Below, piece by piece: positions 35,483-46,073 of a DNA stretch of 64,000 nt. The DNA lies in NCBI RefSeq assembly GCF_027270735.1, contig NZ_JAPWIJ010000005.1, positions 186,001 through 250,000 of the forward strand, written 5' to 3'. Each line of letters begins with the position of its first letter. The stretch's first letter is position 1. Made by a program: the position numbers and the translations under genes. Source of the DNA: Rhodococcus ruber. Its GTDB lineage: Bacteria; Actinomycetota; Actinomycetes; Mycobacteriales; Mycobacteriaceae. Under the pieces are notes generated by a model. That model did not search any database. It saw only the letters and a program-made list of their open reading frames with translations, and was not told where the DNA came from.

Positions 35483-36189
35483 CCGACCGGTCCTCCTTCT
35501 GATTCTGGTGCCGGCGGGGCCGGCACGGGTTCTGGCTGTACGACGGGCATCGGTGCGGACGTCGGCTCCGCAGGCTGGTCCGAACCCTGCGGCTGGACTG
35601 CGGTGTTCCAGAGGTCGGTGTACCAGGGACCCGTCGGGGCACTGTCGGCTGCGAGTTCCTCCGGGGTCTTGCCGTAGTCGCCGGGCAACTGCACCTGGTA
35701 CGGCGTCTCCCCCGGCATCACGAACCGCAGGCGCTCACGCGCATCCGCCGCAATCCGGGACGGCTCGTCGAGCTGAGATTTCTGAATCCGGAGCGCTTCC
35801 ACGTCGTTCTCCAACGCCCGTCGCTCGGCCAGCACGGACTCGAGTTCGCTGCGCTGCGAGAAGTAAGTGCGTAGTGGTACTGCCAGCGTCAACGCCAGCG
35901 CACACACCACAACGCCGAGAATGACGGCCCGTCCGGTGGACAGTCCGAGGAACGTCCGCTCGGGCATCTTGGGCCGACGAACACCGACGCGCCGGGGAGC
36001 GGCCTTGCCTCCGACCACCGCGTCGCGCACCTGCTCCGATGGTTCCGGCGGGGTGGCCGGCCGGCCGGAGGCGTTCTCGTCACGAGAGACGCCCCCGGAC
36101 TTCGACCGACTCGAAGAGGAGGAACGGCCGCGGGGTCGGGGATCACGTCCACCTGGACTGGTCCCGGACCTTCCGCGCCGTGCCATCAT
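35479..36189 (-). CDS. ftsB: septum formation initiator FtsB/DivIC
   Basis: 236 aa. A long basic, Ser/Arg/Pro-rich cytoplasmic N-terminus (about 80 residues) precedes one transmembrane helix (AVILGVVVCALALTLAVPL), a coiled coil (RSELESVLAERRALENDVEALRIQ region) and a conserved ARERLRFVMPGETPY motif, ending in a Pro/Glu-rich periplasmic tail. In the FtsQ-FtsL-FtsB complex it regulates septal peptidoglycan synthesis. The extended N-terminal and C-terminal tails are normal for Mycobacteriales. It lies 33 bp after enolase and is coupled to DUF501. Confidence 0.9.
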   Translation of the reverse strand: MMARRGRSGTSPGGRDPRPRGRSSSSSRSKSGGVSRDENASGRPATPPEPSEQVRDAVVGGKAAPRRVGVRRPKMPERTFLGLSTGRAVILGVVVCALALTLAVPLRTYFSQRSELESVLAERRALENDVEALRIQKSQLDEPSRIAADARERLRFVMPGETPYQVQLPGDYGKTPEELAADSAPTGPWYTDLWNTAVQPQGSDQPAEPTSAPMPVVQPEPVPAPPAPESEGGPVG

Positions 36190-36222
36190 TCATCTCCACT
36201 TCGTGCGATATGTACCTGTCTG

Positions 36223-37596
<1,374 letters not shown>

Positions 37597-38319
37597 CTAC
37601 GGCCTGGTGCCCACCGAGTACGCGGCCGCTCGATCTCGCACGTCACGCAGATACTGACCCGAGAGGTTGTACGCCATCAATGCCGTCTCCCAGCCCTGTG
37701 CCGTCCGCAGATCGCCGCCGCGGGCGCACAGATAGCGAGCCGCGGTCAACGCCGCATCGTCGATGTTGTCCGGATCTGCGATGCCGTCGCCGTTGGCGTC
37801 GACACCCCATTTCTTCCACGTCTCGGGGATGAATTGCATGGGACCCATCGCTCGATCGAACTCGGCGTCACCGTCCATCACGCCGCCGTCGGTGTCCGGA
37901 ATCTCGGCGACACCCGGCCCGCCGTCCAGAGGAATCCCGCGGATCGGCGGCGCGACCAGGCCGTCGGGCTGCACCGAGGATCCCTGGAATGTGCCGTGCC
38001 GGCTTTCGATGTAGCCGATGCCGGCGAGTGTCGTCCACGCGATTCCGCAGTCCGCGTCCGTCTCGGTCATGATCGCGGCCGCGTGCCCGTACGACGCGAG
38101 AGCCGTCACCGAGATACCCAGTGCGTCGGTCTGAGGTTCGGCCCACGCGAGCAACAAGTCGGCTGTCCGGCCGGGTGCGTTGAAGTCGATCACCGGCACG
38201 TCGGTTCCCGGACCGGGCGGAATGCCCTCGGGAATCTCACGCTTCGGCTCGCTGCTGCCGCACGCGGTGAGCGCAAGGAGGACCGATGCGGTGGCGAGCA
38301 CGCAGATTCGTGAGATCAC
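37597..38319 (-). CDS. LpqU-like lipoprotein lytic transglycosylase
   Basis: 240 aa from GTG 38319, chosen over TTG 38340 because of AGGA seven bases upstream. The signal peptide ends in a lipobox LTAC, so it is a lipoprotein on the outer face of the membrane. The catalytic part has GIAWTTLAGIGYIESRHGTF (catalytic Glu in IESRHG), FDRAMGPMQFIPETWKKWG and DDAALTAARYLC, as in SLT/MltB-type lytic transglycosylases that cleave peptidoglycan glycan strands. It corresponds to LpqU next to eno in mycobacteria. Divergent from the efe operon. Confidence 0.88.
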   Translation of the reverse strand: MISRICVLATASVLLALTACGSSEPKREIPEGIPPGPGTDVPVIDFNAPGRTADLLLAWAEPQTDALGISVTALASYGHAAAIMTETDADCGIAWTTLAGIGYIESRHGTFQGSSVQPDGLVAPPIRGIPLDGGPGVAEIPDTDGGVMDGDAEFDRAMGPMQFIPETWKKWGVDANGDGIADPDNIDDAALTAARYLCARGGDLRTAQGWETALMAYNLSGQYLRDVRDRAAAYSVGTRP

Positions 38320-38430
38320 CTCACCATCCTGCACACGCAAGGTAATAGAAAGCTAAAGGTCCGTAAAACCCCAGTTCAACGTGCATTCGGCCGGCGATGC
38401 AGGGTGTATGTTTCTGTCAACCTTCACGCA

Positions 38431-38449
38431 TGAGGGTCGCCTACCCTTT
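38431..38449 (+). promoter_or_regulatory. IdeR/DtxR-like iron box upstream of efeU
   Basis: TGAGGGTCGCCTACCCTTT agrees at 12 of 19 positions with the actinobacterial iron-box consensus (TTAGGTTAGGCTAACCTAA). It lies about 50 bp before the efeU start, so the operon is likely repressed by iron-loaded DtxR/IdeR. Confidence 0.6.
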
Positions 38450-38496
38450 GAGAGGGAAGGCGTACCAATGTTCATTGCACAACAGGAGAAGTGCCC

Positions 38497-39378
38497 GTGT
38501 CCGTTCTCGCCGCAGCAGGATCCGCGCCGTCGATCGCCACTCAGATGTTCGGCAGCGGTCTGATCGGTCTTCGCGAGGGCCTCGAGACCGGCATCGTGGT
38601 GATGATCCTCGTTGCGTTCCTCGTCAAGGCCAACCGACGCGACGCACTCAAGTGGGTGTGGCTGGGCGTCGGGCTGGCCGTTGCCATGGTGGCCGCGATC
38701 TTCTTCGTCATCCACTACGGCACATCCACGGTCACCGGACTGACCGCCGAGATCATCGCGGGCGCGGCATCGCTCGTGGCCGTGGTCATCGTGACGGCAA
38801 TGGTGCTGTGGATGCGCACCGCCGCCAAGAACATCTCCGGCGAACTGCGAGCGAACATGGAGAAAGCGCTGACCGTCGGGCCTGCTGCAGTGCTGACGCT
38901 GTCGTTCTTCGCTGTCGGCCGCGAGGGCGTCGAGACGGCATTGCTCATGGTCGGCTACGCCGAGAACACGAACGGCAGCCTGTGGCCGCTGCTCGGTCTG
39001 CTGTTCGGCATCGTTGTCGCTGCCGTGCTGACGGTGTTCCTGTACTTCGGTGCCGTGCGCATCAACTTTGCCGTCTTCTTCAAGTACACCGGCATCTTCC
39101 TCATCGTGGTCGCCGCCGGAATCCTCGCCTACGGAATCCGCGCACTGCAGATCGGCGGAGTACTGCCCGGTGGCAGCGCTGTCGCCTTCGACATCAGCGC
39201 TCACTTCGACGCCTCGAGCTGGTACGGCACCGTGCTCGGCGGCATCTTCAACTTCCGTCCCGAACCCACTGTCTTCCAAGCGATCGCCTGGGTGCTCTAC
39301 ATCGTCGTCGTGTTGTTCCTCTTCCTCCGCCCGGTCCGCGTTCCCGCGGCTCCCGAGCCTGTACTTCAGAACTCCTGA
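38497..39378 (+). CDS. efeU: EfeU/FTR1 ferrous iron permease
   Basis: 293 aa. GTG 38497 is preferred to GTG 38491 since AGGAG is then eight bases away rather than two. Seven hydrophobic helices. Both iron-channel REGxE motifs are present: GLREGLETGIVV in the first helix and GREGVETALLM in the fourth. FTR1-type permeases move ferrous or freshly oxidised iron through the cytoplasmic membrane, here with EfeO and EfeB encoded next. It lacks the N-terminal fusion seen in some relatives. The operon is preceded by an iron box. Confidence 0.92.
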   Translation: MSVLAAAGSAPSIATQMFGSGLIGLREGLETGIVVMILVAFLVKANRRDALKWVWLGVGLAVAMVAAIFFVIHYGTSTVTGLTAEIIAGAASLVAVVIVTAMVLWMRTAAKNISGELRANMEKALTVGPAAVLTLSFFAVGREGVETALLMVGYAENTNGSLWPLLGLLFGIVVAAVLTVFLYFGAVRINFAVFFKYTGIFLIVVAAGILAYGIRALQIGGVLPGGSAVAFDISAHFDASSWYGTVLGGIFNFRPEPTVFQAIAWVLYIVVVLFLFLRPVRVPAAPEPVLQNS

Positions 39379-39392
39379 AAGGCACCACCATC

Positions 39393-40532
39393 ATGCGTCG
39401 TTCCACCTTCGCTCTGGCCGCGGTCGCGGTTCTGCCGATTGCCCTGGCCGGATGCACCGAAAAGTCTTCCAACGAAGCCGCATCGGGCGATATCGCCGTC
39501 ACCGCGACCGACTCCTCCTGCGACGTGAGCGCATCCGAGGGCACCACCGGTAACTCGACGTTCCAGATCACCAACAACGGCAGCAAAGTCACCGAGTTCT
39601 ACGTCTACGGCGAGGGCGACCGCGTCATGGGTGAGGTCGAGAACATCGGACCCGGGTTGACGCGTCAGCTCATCGTTGCGCTGCCTGACCCCGGCACGTA
39701 CCAAACCGCCTGCAAGGCAGGCATGGTGGGCGACGGTATCCGCGCCGATTACGTCGTCACCGGCGACTCGGTCCGCACCGCAGGCGAGGACGGGCTCCTC
39801 ACCGAGGCCGCCGCCGGCTACAAGCGCTACGTCGTCAGCCAGATCGACGCGTTGCAGGACACCACGGCATCGTTCGTCACCGCCGTCAAGAGCGGGGACG
39901 TCGACGCAGCCAAGGCCCAGTTCCCCATTGCGCGTAGCTATTACGAGCGCATCGAGCCCGTGGCCGAGAGCTTCCCCGATGACCTGGACCCACGCATCGA
40001 CCTGCGTGAGCCGGACGTGGAGCCCGGTGCCGAGTGGACCGGATTCCACCGCATCGAGAAGGACCTGTGGTCGCAGGGGCTGCAGCCGGACACCAACGCA
40101 ATGGCTGATCAGCTCGAGGCCGACATCACCGAACTCGCCGACAAGATCAAGGCCGACGATTTCACCATCGACCCCATTCAGGTCGCCGGTGGCGCACAGG
40201 GACTGCTCGACGAAGTTGCCAAGACCAAGATCAGCGGTGAAGAGGACTTCTTCTCACACACCGACCTGTGGGACTTCCAGGCCAACGTCGACGGCTCCCA
40301 GGCCGCCATCGCCGCGGTGCGCCCCATCCTCGACGAGCGCAACGCCGATCTCGGTACCGCCATCGATGCCCGCTTCGCAGAACTCGACGCCGAACTCGCC
40401 AAGTACCGCAGCGGCGACGGCTTCGTCTTCTACGACACGGTGACCGAACCCCAGCGTCAGGAACTCTCCAACAAGATCGACGCATTGTCCGCCGAAGTGA
40501 GCCAGGTGCAGGGTGTCGTTGCCGGACAATAA
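39393..40532 (+). CDS. efeO: EfeO iron-binding lipoprotein
   Basis: 379 aa from ATG 39393; a much longer frame in phase begins inside efeU and is spurious. The signal peptide ends in lipobox LAGC (Cys21). A cupredoxin-like domain follows (to about 125), then the M75 peptidase-like domain with the metal-binding HxxE motif in FHRIEKDLW (H219, E222). EfeO captures extracytoplasmic iron and hands it to EfeU. Fourteen bases separate it from efeU and it overlaps the efeB start. Confidence 0.92.
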   Translation: MRRSTFALAAVAVLPIALAGCTEKSSNEAASGDIAVTATDSSCDVSASEGTTGNSTFQITNNGSKVTEFYVYGEGDRVMGEVENIGPGLTRQLIVALPDPGTYQTACKAGMVGDGIRADYVVTGDSVRTAGEDGLLTEAAAGYKRYVVSQIDALQDTTASFVTAVKSGDVDAAKAQFPIARSYYERIEPVAESFPDDLDPRIDLREPDVEPGAEWTGFHRIEKDLWSQGLQPDTNAMADQLEADITELADKIKADDFTIDPIQVAGGAQGLLDEVAKTKISGEEDFFSHTDLWDFQANVDGSQAAIAAVRPILDERNADLGTAIDARFAELDAELAKYRSGDGFVFYDTVTEPQRQELSNKIDALSAEVSQVQGVVAGQ

Positions 40533-41763
40533 GACTGGACAATTTTCCCGGCGGCGCCTGTTCGGTGCCGTCGGGACGGGGGCTGCACTCGTTGGAGTGG
40601 GAGCCATCGCTGGACACGCGACCGCCTCCGGAGCCGAGGCACCCGCTTCGGACGTCGTCGACTTCCGTGGCGATCACCAGGCCGGGATCGTCACACCGGC
40701 GCAGGACCGCATGCACTTCGTCGCCTTCGACATCACCACCGATTCTCGTGAGGATTTCGTTGCCCTGCTGAAGAAGTGGACCCTGATGGCCGAACGGCTC
40801 ACCAAGGGCGAGGAGACGTTCGACGGCGGCGCAGTCGACGGTGGCCAGTACAACCCCCCGTCCGATACCGGCGAAGCACTCGGCCTGACGGCGTCGTCGC
40901 TGACGTTGACGATCGGATTCGGTCCGTCGATGTTCGACCGATTCGATCTGGCCGCGAAAAGGCCTGCGTCGCTTGCCGATCTGCAGCATTTTCCGGCCGA
41001 CAACCTCGATCCCCGACGCTCCGGCGGCGACCTCTGCATCCAGGCCTGCGCCGACGATCCCCAGGTTGCCGTGCACGCGATCCGCAACCTCGCTCGCGTC
41101 GGGTTCGGTACCGTCTCGGTGAAGTGGTCTCAACTTGGCTTCGGTCGAACCTCGTCCACCTCGACCACCCAGGCAACACCGCGAAACCTGTTCGGATTCA
41201 AGGATGGAACGGCGAACCTCAAGGCCGAGGACCCGTCGTTGCTGGACGAAAACGTCTGGGTTGCGTCCGATGACGATCAGGAATGGATGACAGGTGGCTC
41301 CTACCTCGTGGCGCGTCGGATCCGCATGCTCATCGAATCGTGGGACCGCACCACACTGAAGGAACAAGAGCGAGTGATCGGGCGCAGCAAGGGCTCCGGC
41401 GCCCCGCTCGGCCAGAAGGACGAGTTCGACGCACTCGACTTCGAGTCCCAGGGTCCCGAGGGCACCTTCATCGACAAGACCGCGCACGTGCGCCTGGCGT
41501 CGAAGGAAAACCTCGGCGGCATCCAGATCCTGCGTCGGGGATACAACTTCACCGACGGATCCGACGGCTTCGGCCACCTCGACGCAGGCCTGTTCTTCAT
41601 CGCCTACTGCCGCGACCCGCTGACCCAATTCGTCCCGATGCAATTGGCCCTGTCCCGCAAGGACGCACTGAACGAATACATCCAACACGTGGGTTCTGCG
41701 GTATTCGCCTGCCCTCCCGGCGTCGGAGAATCCGAATACTGGGGTTCGACGCTGTTCGAGTAG
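40513..41763 (+). CDS. efeB: EfeB Dyp-type heme peroxidase
   Basis: 416 aa, GTG start inside the end of efeO. A twin-arginine signal SRRRLFGAVGTG (12-23) sends it folded across the membrane. Dyp-type features are GFKDGT (228-233, catalytic D231), the proximal heme ligand H325 in TAHVRLAS and the GLFFIAYCRDP segment. In the Efe system the peroxidase oxidises ferrous iron or frees iron from heme at the cell surface. A hairpin terminator follows five bases behind. Confidence 0.93.
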   Translation: MSLPDNKTGQFSRRRLFGAVGTGAALVGVGAIAGHATASGAEAPASDVVDFRGDHQAGIVTPAQDRMHFVAFDITTDSREDFVALLKKWTLMAERLTKGEETFDGGAVDGGQYNPPSDTGEALGLTASSLTLTIGFGPSMFDRFDLAAKRPASLADLQHFPADNLDPRRSGGDLCIQACADDPQVAVHAIRNLARVGFGTVSVKWSQLGFGRTSSTSTTQATPRNLFGFKDGTANLKAEDPSLLDENVWVASDDDQEWMTGGSYLVARRIRMLIESWDRTTLKEQERVIGRSKGSGAPLGQKDEFDALDFESQGPEGTFIDKTAHVRLASKENLGGIQILRRGYNFTDGSDGFGHLDAGLFFIAYCRDPLTQFVPMQLALSRKDALNEYIQHVGSAVFACPPGVGESEYWGSTLFE

Positions 41764-41767
41764 TTCG

Positions 41768-41806
41768 GTCCTCCGCTGCGGTTGAGCCCTGAGTCCAGCG
41801 GAGGAC
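41768..41806 (+). terminator. terminator of the efeUOB operon
   Basis: Perfect 11-bp inverted repeat GTCCTCCGCTG / CAGCGGAGGAC with a 17-nt loop, starting five bases after the efeB stop. No long T run follows. Confidence 0.7.
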
Positions 41807-41959
41807 ACCGAATCATCTGGGTGTCAAATTTCCACTCAGGGTCACAAATTCCGTTATTTTGCAACAGCTTTCGCAATTTTTTCGAGTTTGACAGAACTGT
41901 GCGGTCTGCTTATGTTCTAGCGGTTCGGATTCGTCGCCGACTGCTCCTCGAAGGGATTC

Positions 41960-43744
41960 ATGCCCCTCCCCCAGACTGCCGATACTCAAGCGACCTACCT
42001 CCTCGATCGTCACATGTTTGCCCTGTGGACCTGGTCTTCCGGCACTGTCGGGCCTCCCCCACCCGTCGGCGATGCCCAGACGGTCACGCTGGCAGTTCCG
42101 ACACCGAACCTTTCGGGGTTCGAGGTATCCGACGTCGACTGCGCGTTGATCGAGCCCGATCGACTGGCCGACGTTGTTCTCGACTCCCCCGGTGCCTCGG
42201 TCGACGCGTGGCGCACGCACCTGACGGGCGACGATTCTGCGCTGCCGATCGCTGGGCATGCGGTTCCCGATGCCACCGGCAGAGCGGTGGCATCGGCGGA
42301 ACACGCCGTCGCCGCTTTTCGCCATACGACGGCCATTGCCGCCGAACTGCGCACAGCGCTGGTCGCGGAGATGCGGCCCTACCAGGTGCGCGGCGTGAGT
42401 TGGCTGCGGGAGACCGTGTCCGCCCACGGTGGTGCGGTGCTCGCGGACGAGATGGGGCTCGGCAAGACGCTGCAGGCAATCGGCTACCTCGTCGGGCGCG
42501 CAGACGAGGGGCCGCAGGTGGTGGTGAGTCCGACGTCGCTGGTCGGAAACTGGGCGCACGAGATTGCTCGGTTTGCACCGAACCTGTCGACGGTGATCTG
42601 GCGCGGCGGGCCACTGCCTGCGATGGACCCGAGAACGGTGCTGCTCACGGGGTATCCGACGTTGCGCACACACGGTCCGCAGCTCGCCGATCTTCATTGG
42701 GCCACTGCAGTATTCGACGAGGCACAGGTGCTGAAGAACCCGCGTACGCAGATCTCGAAGGCCGCGCGCATCATCGACGCCGGCGCGACGATCGCGATGA
42801 CCGGCACGCCCGTCGAGAATCATCTCGACGAATTCTGGGCGCTGCTCAACCTCGTCGCACCGCACTTGTTCGGGAACAAGACTCAGTTCCGGCGTCGATT
42901 CATCAAGCCGATAACGGACGGTTCCGGCGTCGCCGCCATTCGGCTCCGCGCAGCGATCGAACCGGTTGTACTGATGCGAAAGAAGTCTCAGGTCGCCGGA
43001 TCGCTTCCTCCGAAGATCCATGCAGACCTCATCTGCGACCTCACCGAGGAACAGCAGAACCTGTACGACCGCGTCCTCGATCAGGCGATCGACGACGGCT
43101 TCGGCGATGGCGTGCAACGCCAGGCCCGGGTGCTGGCGGCTCTGACCGCACTGAAGCACGTATGCAATCACCCGGCACTGGTCACGGGCGACTCCGACGA
43201 TCTGACGGGACGGTCGGGGAAGCTCGACCTCTGCACCGACATCGTGGCCAACAACCTCGAAACCGATTCGCCCACAATCATCTTCACCCAATATCGCAAA
43301 ACCGGCGAACTTCTCGTACGGCACTTCGGCGAACAGTTCCGAGTGTCGGTGCCGTTCTTTCACGGAGGCCTGAATCAGGAACAACGGGCGGATATCGTTC
43401 GACGCTTCCAGGCCGACGATGGCCCTACCGTACTGGTTCTGAGCCTGAAAGCAGGCGGCACCGGACTCACCCTGACTCGCGCAGCCGACGTCGTCCACTT
43501 CGACCGATGGTGGAACCCAGCCGTCGAAGCGCAGGCTTCGGATCGAGTCCATCGGATCGGGCAGACCCGCACGGTCACCATCACCACGCTGACCACCGAC
43601 ACCACCATCGAGGAGCACATCGCGGCCATGCATTCGCGAAAATCGACGCTGTCCGACGTCGCCGATATGTCGGGTGTAGCCGCGCTGGCGAAGCTGGACG
43701 ACGACCGGCTCGTCGACACCCTGCGCCGCAAGCGAACCCGCTGA
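41960..43744 (+). CDS. SNF2-family DEAD-like helicase
   Basis: 594 aa, shorter than the usual 900-1000 aa of bacterial HepA/SNF2 proteins because the long N-terminal part is reduced to about 130 residues. Helicase motifs: I LADEMGLGKTLQAIGYL, II DEAQVLKNP (DEAQ box), III MTGTPVENHLDEFWALL, and the C-terminal lobe with FTQYRKTGELLV, SLKAGGTGLTLT and HRIGQTRTV. It is an ATP-driven DNA or RNA-polymerase translocase. The SWIM zinc-finger protein encoded one base downstream is the usual partner in actinobacteria; roles in transcription recycling or DNA repair are inferred. Confidence 0.9.
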   Translation: MPLPQTADTQATYLLDRHMFALWTWSSGTVGPPPPVGDAQTVTLAVPTPNLSGFEVSDVDCALIEPDRLADVVLDSPGASVDAWRTHLTGDDSALPIAGHAVPDATGRAVASAEHAVAAFRHTTAIAAELRTALVAEMRPYQVRGVSWLRETVSAHGGAVLADEMGLGKTLQAIGYLVGRADEGPQVVVSPTSLVGNWAHEIARFAPNLSTVIWRGGPLPAMDPRTVLLTGYPTLRTHGPQLADLHWATAVFDEAQVLKNPRTQISKAARIIDAGATIAMTGTPVENHLDEFWALLNLVAPHLFGNKTQFRRRFIKPITDGSGVAAIRLRAAIEPVVLMRKKSQVAGSLPPKIHADLICDLTEEQQNLYDRVLDQAIDDGFGDGVQRQARVLAALTALKHVCNHPALVTGDSDDLTGRSGKLDLCTDIVANNLETDSPTIIFTQYRKTGELLVRHFGEQFRVSVPFFHGGLNQEQRADIVRRFQADDGPTVLVLSLKAGGTGLTLTRAADVVHFDRWWNPAVEAQASDRVHRIGQTRTVTITTLTTDTTIEEHIAAMHSRKSTLSDVADMSGVAALAKLDDDRLVDTLRRKRTR

Positions 43745-43745
43745 C

Positions 43746-44288
43746 ATGGCGGACGACGACTTCGGCTACACAGCATGGGGGCGGGACTGGGTTCGACTCG
43801 CACAGCCGCTACGCGTGACCCGACCCGACCCCCGGCTACCCCGCGCCCGCGCGCTGGCGAAGGGTGGAAAAGTGGAGGTGACGATCAGTGCCGGCAAGAT
43901 CCGAGGAGTCGTCGAACACGGGCGCACAACACCTGAGGTCTCTATCGAGGTGGCACCGCTGCCTTCACCTGCTCTGAACATCATCACCACCCAATTGCAG
44001 GGATCCCGAACAATTCTCACCGACGAGATGTATCGCGCCTGCACCGAGCGAGGTCATCCGCCCGTACCCACACTCACCCGGGTCGAGTGCACGTGCCCCG
44101 ATAGCACCGGTCGGTGTATCCACGTGCTCGCCGTCTATTACGACATGGCTCGGCGCATCGACGACGATCCGCGTCTTGCCCTCGATGTTCTGACTCCGTC
44201 CGACGGCCCTCGCGAATCCGCGGCAATCCCACGGCGGTGGACCGCACTCGACGGCCTCGATCCGGCTGATTACTTCGCGGTTCGGTGA
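43746..44288 (+). CDS. SWIM zinc-finger protein
   Basis: 180 aa, ATG one base after the helicase stop. The SWIM motif reads CTCPDSTGRCIHVLAVYY, with the C-x-C-x(n)-C-x-H zinc ligands. The N-terminal part has a beta-rich segment around VEVTISAGKIRGVV that is typical of the SNF2-linked SWIM proteins. Shorter than many relatives (250-300 aa), in line with the short helicase. It most likely binds DNA or helicase and works with the preceding protein. Confidence 0.88.
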   Translation: MADDDFGYTAWGRDWVRLAQPLRVTRPDPRLPRARALAKGGKVEVTISAGKIRGVVEHGRTTPEVSIEVAPLPSPALNIITTQLQGSRTILTDEMYRACTERGHPPVPTLTRVECTCPDSTGRCIHVLAVYYDMARRIDDDPRLALDVLTPSDGPRESAAIPRRWTALDGLDPADYFAVR

Positions 44289-44400
44289 TCGATGACGAGT
44301 GCCACCGGACTAGTCTGATCCGATCCAGTTCAGCGATGAGTTTGCACGCGCGGCTCGGTCTACACGTCGTACATCGTCATCATCGACATCGGGAGCACAC

Positions 44401-45042
44401 ATGGGACAGCTGGTTCGGGTACAGAACTTCACCGTTTCGAGCGATGGGATCGCAGCGGGAGTGGACCAGAGCTTCGAGAGCCCGTTCGGTCTCGATCATG
44501 GAAGCCTGATGGCGTGGTTCTTTGCCACCGCCAGCTTTCCGGGAAACGTCGATTCCAACGGTAGCCGCGGACTCGACGACTACCTCGCCCGTGACTTCAG
44601 CAACAACATCGGTGCCGAGATCATGGGCCGACACAAGTTCGGCCCTCAACGCGGACCGTGGACCGACCACGAATGGCAGGGCTGGTGGGGCGAAGAACCC
44701 CCCTTCCACACACCCGTCTTTGTCCTCACCCACCACGAGCGACCATCGATCACACTCTCCGACACCACGTTCCACTTCGTCGACGGCGAGCCCGCCGAGG
44801 TACTGAAGCAAGCAAAGGAGGCGGCCGACGGTAAGGACGTGCGACTCGGCGGCGGCGTCACCAGTATTCGGGAATTCCTCGACGCCGACCTCGTCGACAC
44901 CATGCACATCGTCGTCTCGCCCATCGAATTCGGCTCGGGTCTGAAGCTGTGGGATTCGCCCGACGAGTTGAACGACAGATTCGAGCACGAGGTCGTCCCC
45001 AGCAGCAGCGGCGTCACGCATCACCTGTTCTGGCGCAGGTAG
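44401..45042 (+). CDS. dihydrofolate reductase / RibD C-terminal-like reductase
   Basis: 213 aa, ATG behind a GGGAGCACAC stretch. RibD_C/DHFR fold: SSDGIAAGVDQSFE near the N-terminus, NNIGAEIMGRHKFG for the nucleotide loop, TPVFVLTHHERPS, KDVRLGGGVTSIREFLDAD and MHIVVSPIEFGSGLKLW. Such NADPH-dependent proteins are very common in actinobacteria and are named dihydrofolate reductase family, though few have folate activity. It stands alone between the SWIM gene and the convergent mazG. Confidence 0.85.
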   Translation: MGQLVRVQNFTVSSDGIAAGVDQSFESPFGLDHGSLMAWFFATASFPGNVDSNGSRGLDDYLARDFSNNIGAEIMGRHKFGPQRGPWTDHEWQGWWGEEPPFHTPVFVLTHHERPSITLSDTTFHFVDGEPAEVLKQAKEAADGKDVRLGGGVTSIREFLDADLVDTMHIVVSPIEFGSGLKLWDSPDELNDRFEHEVVPSSSGVTHHLFWRR

Positions 45043-45156
45043 CCGGTCCGGATCAATGCGGCTTTGTTGCACTCTGAGCGACTGAAACCCACATTGATCC
45101 CGACCCGAGGGACGAGGGCCACGAAAAGGAACTGACGAGTTCGGGTGGAGCAGGGA

Positions 45157-46071
45157 CTAGCCCCGCAGACCCCAGTGCTCGATCCAATCCAGTGCAGACA
45201 TCTCACCCGGCGCGATGCCCGCGTTACGGGCGGATGCTTCGGCGTTACGAATCAGAGCTGCGAAGTCCAACACCCGACGCCGCAGCGCGTCCTCGGCACT
45301 CTCCCCGCCGTGCGAATGATCGACCCCGATGTGTACGACGCGTAGGCCGTCGGGAACGAGTTCGTCGGGTAGGCCGGCCTTGGTGGCTCGTCCGATCACC
45401 TTCTGCGCCAGGGCGAGTGACGGCTGCGACAAAGCAATGCCGTCGATGCAGGATCCTCGCGCCTTCTCCGACGCCTTCTTCTCTTCCCAGGCGCGCTCTT
45501 GTTCGACGATGTCGATCGGTCCGCCGTCCTGGCGAGCGAGGTGCGGGCTGCGGTGGGTCAGTTTGGCAACGAGTCCCGCGGCGACGTCGTCGATATCGAA
45601 TGCATTCTCGGCGGCGTTCTGAGCGATCCTGGAGTGAAAGAGCACCTGCAGCAACAGGTCTCCGAGTTCCTCGCGCAGGTTGTCCAGGTTCCCTGCGGCG
45701 ATCGCGTCGAGGAGTTCGTAGGTCTCTTCCAACAGGTAACCGCGCAGCGATTCGTGGGTCTGCTGTGCTTCCCACCCACCGACGGTGTGCAATCGGTCCA
45801 TCAGGTGCACCGCCGCGATCACGTCGTCACCGGGCAACTTCTCGGCAGAGATGACTCGTTCTCCGCGCGCGATCCGGTCCAGGACGTCGGGGTTGGCCCG
45901 GTCGGTACTGACCAGAACGGCATCGACGGCATCGGGCGCAGCGGTGCCGGAGAACAGCCATCGCACCCGCACCGGTACCTCTTCGGTGAATTGCACCGCG
46001 CCACCGAGGAATTCGACAGCGTCCACGGGTACCTGTGCCGGCCGAACGGGGTCGAGCAGAACTACCGTCAC
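45157..46071 (-). CDS. mazG: MazG nucleoside triphosphate pyrophosphohydrolase
   Basis: 304 aa, GTG start two bases behind the mfd stop. The NTP-PPase domain is marked by LLEETYELLDAI and REELGDLLLQVLFHSRIAQ (EExxE and ExxD metal sites) and by the following HRSPHLA and AWEEKKASEKARG segments. The N-terminal 95 residues are the region found in mycobacterial MazG. It hydrolyses abnormal or oxidised (d)NTPs to monophosphates. mfd and mazG neighbour one another as in mycobacteria. Confidence 0.92.
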   Translation of the reverse strand: MTVVLLDPVRPAQVPVDAVEFLGGAVQFTEEVPVRVRWLFSGTAAPDAVDAVLVSTDRANPDVLDRIARGERVISAEKLPGDDVIAAVHLMDRLHTVGGWEAQQTHESLRGYLLEETYELLDAIAAGNLDNLREELGDLLLQVLFHSRIAQNAAENAFDIDDVAAGLVAKLTHRSPHLARQDGGPIDIVEQERAWEEKKASEKARGSCIDGIALSQPSLALAQKVIGRATKAGLPDELVPDGLRVVHIGVDHSHGGESAEDALRRRVLDFAALIRNAEASARNAGIAPGEMSALDWIEHWGLRG

Positions 46072-46073
46072 CG

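Noticed and set aside
38397..39392. N-terminal extension of the efeO frame through efeU
   Set aside because: The same DNA encodes the clear EfeU membrane protein in another frame; EfeO starts at 39393 with its lipoprotein signal.
41813..43747. Very long antisense frame (644 codons) over the SNF2 gene
   Set aside because: Shadow of a high-GC coding sequence; the helicase motifs are on the plus strand.
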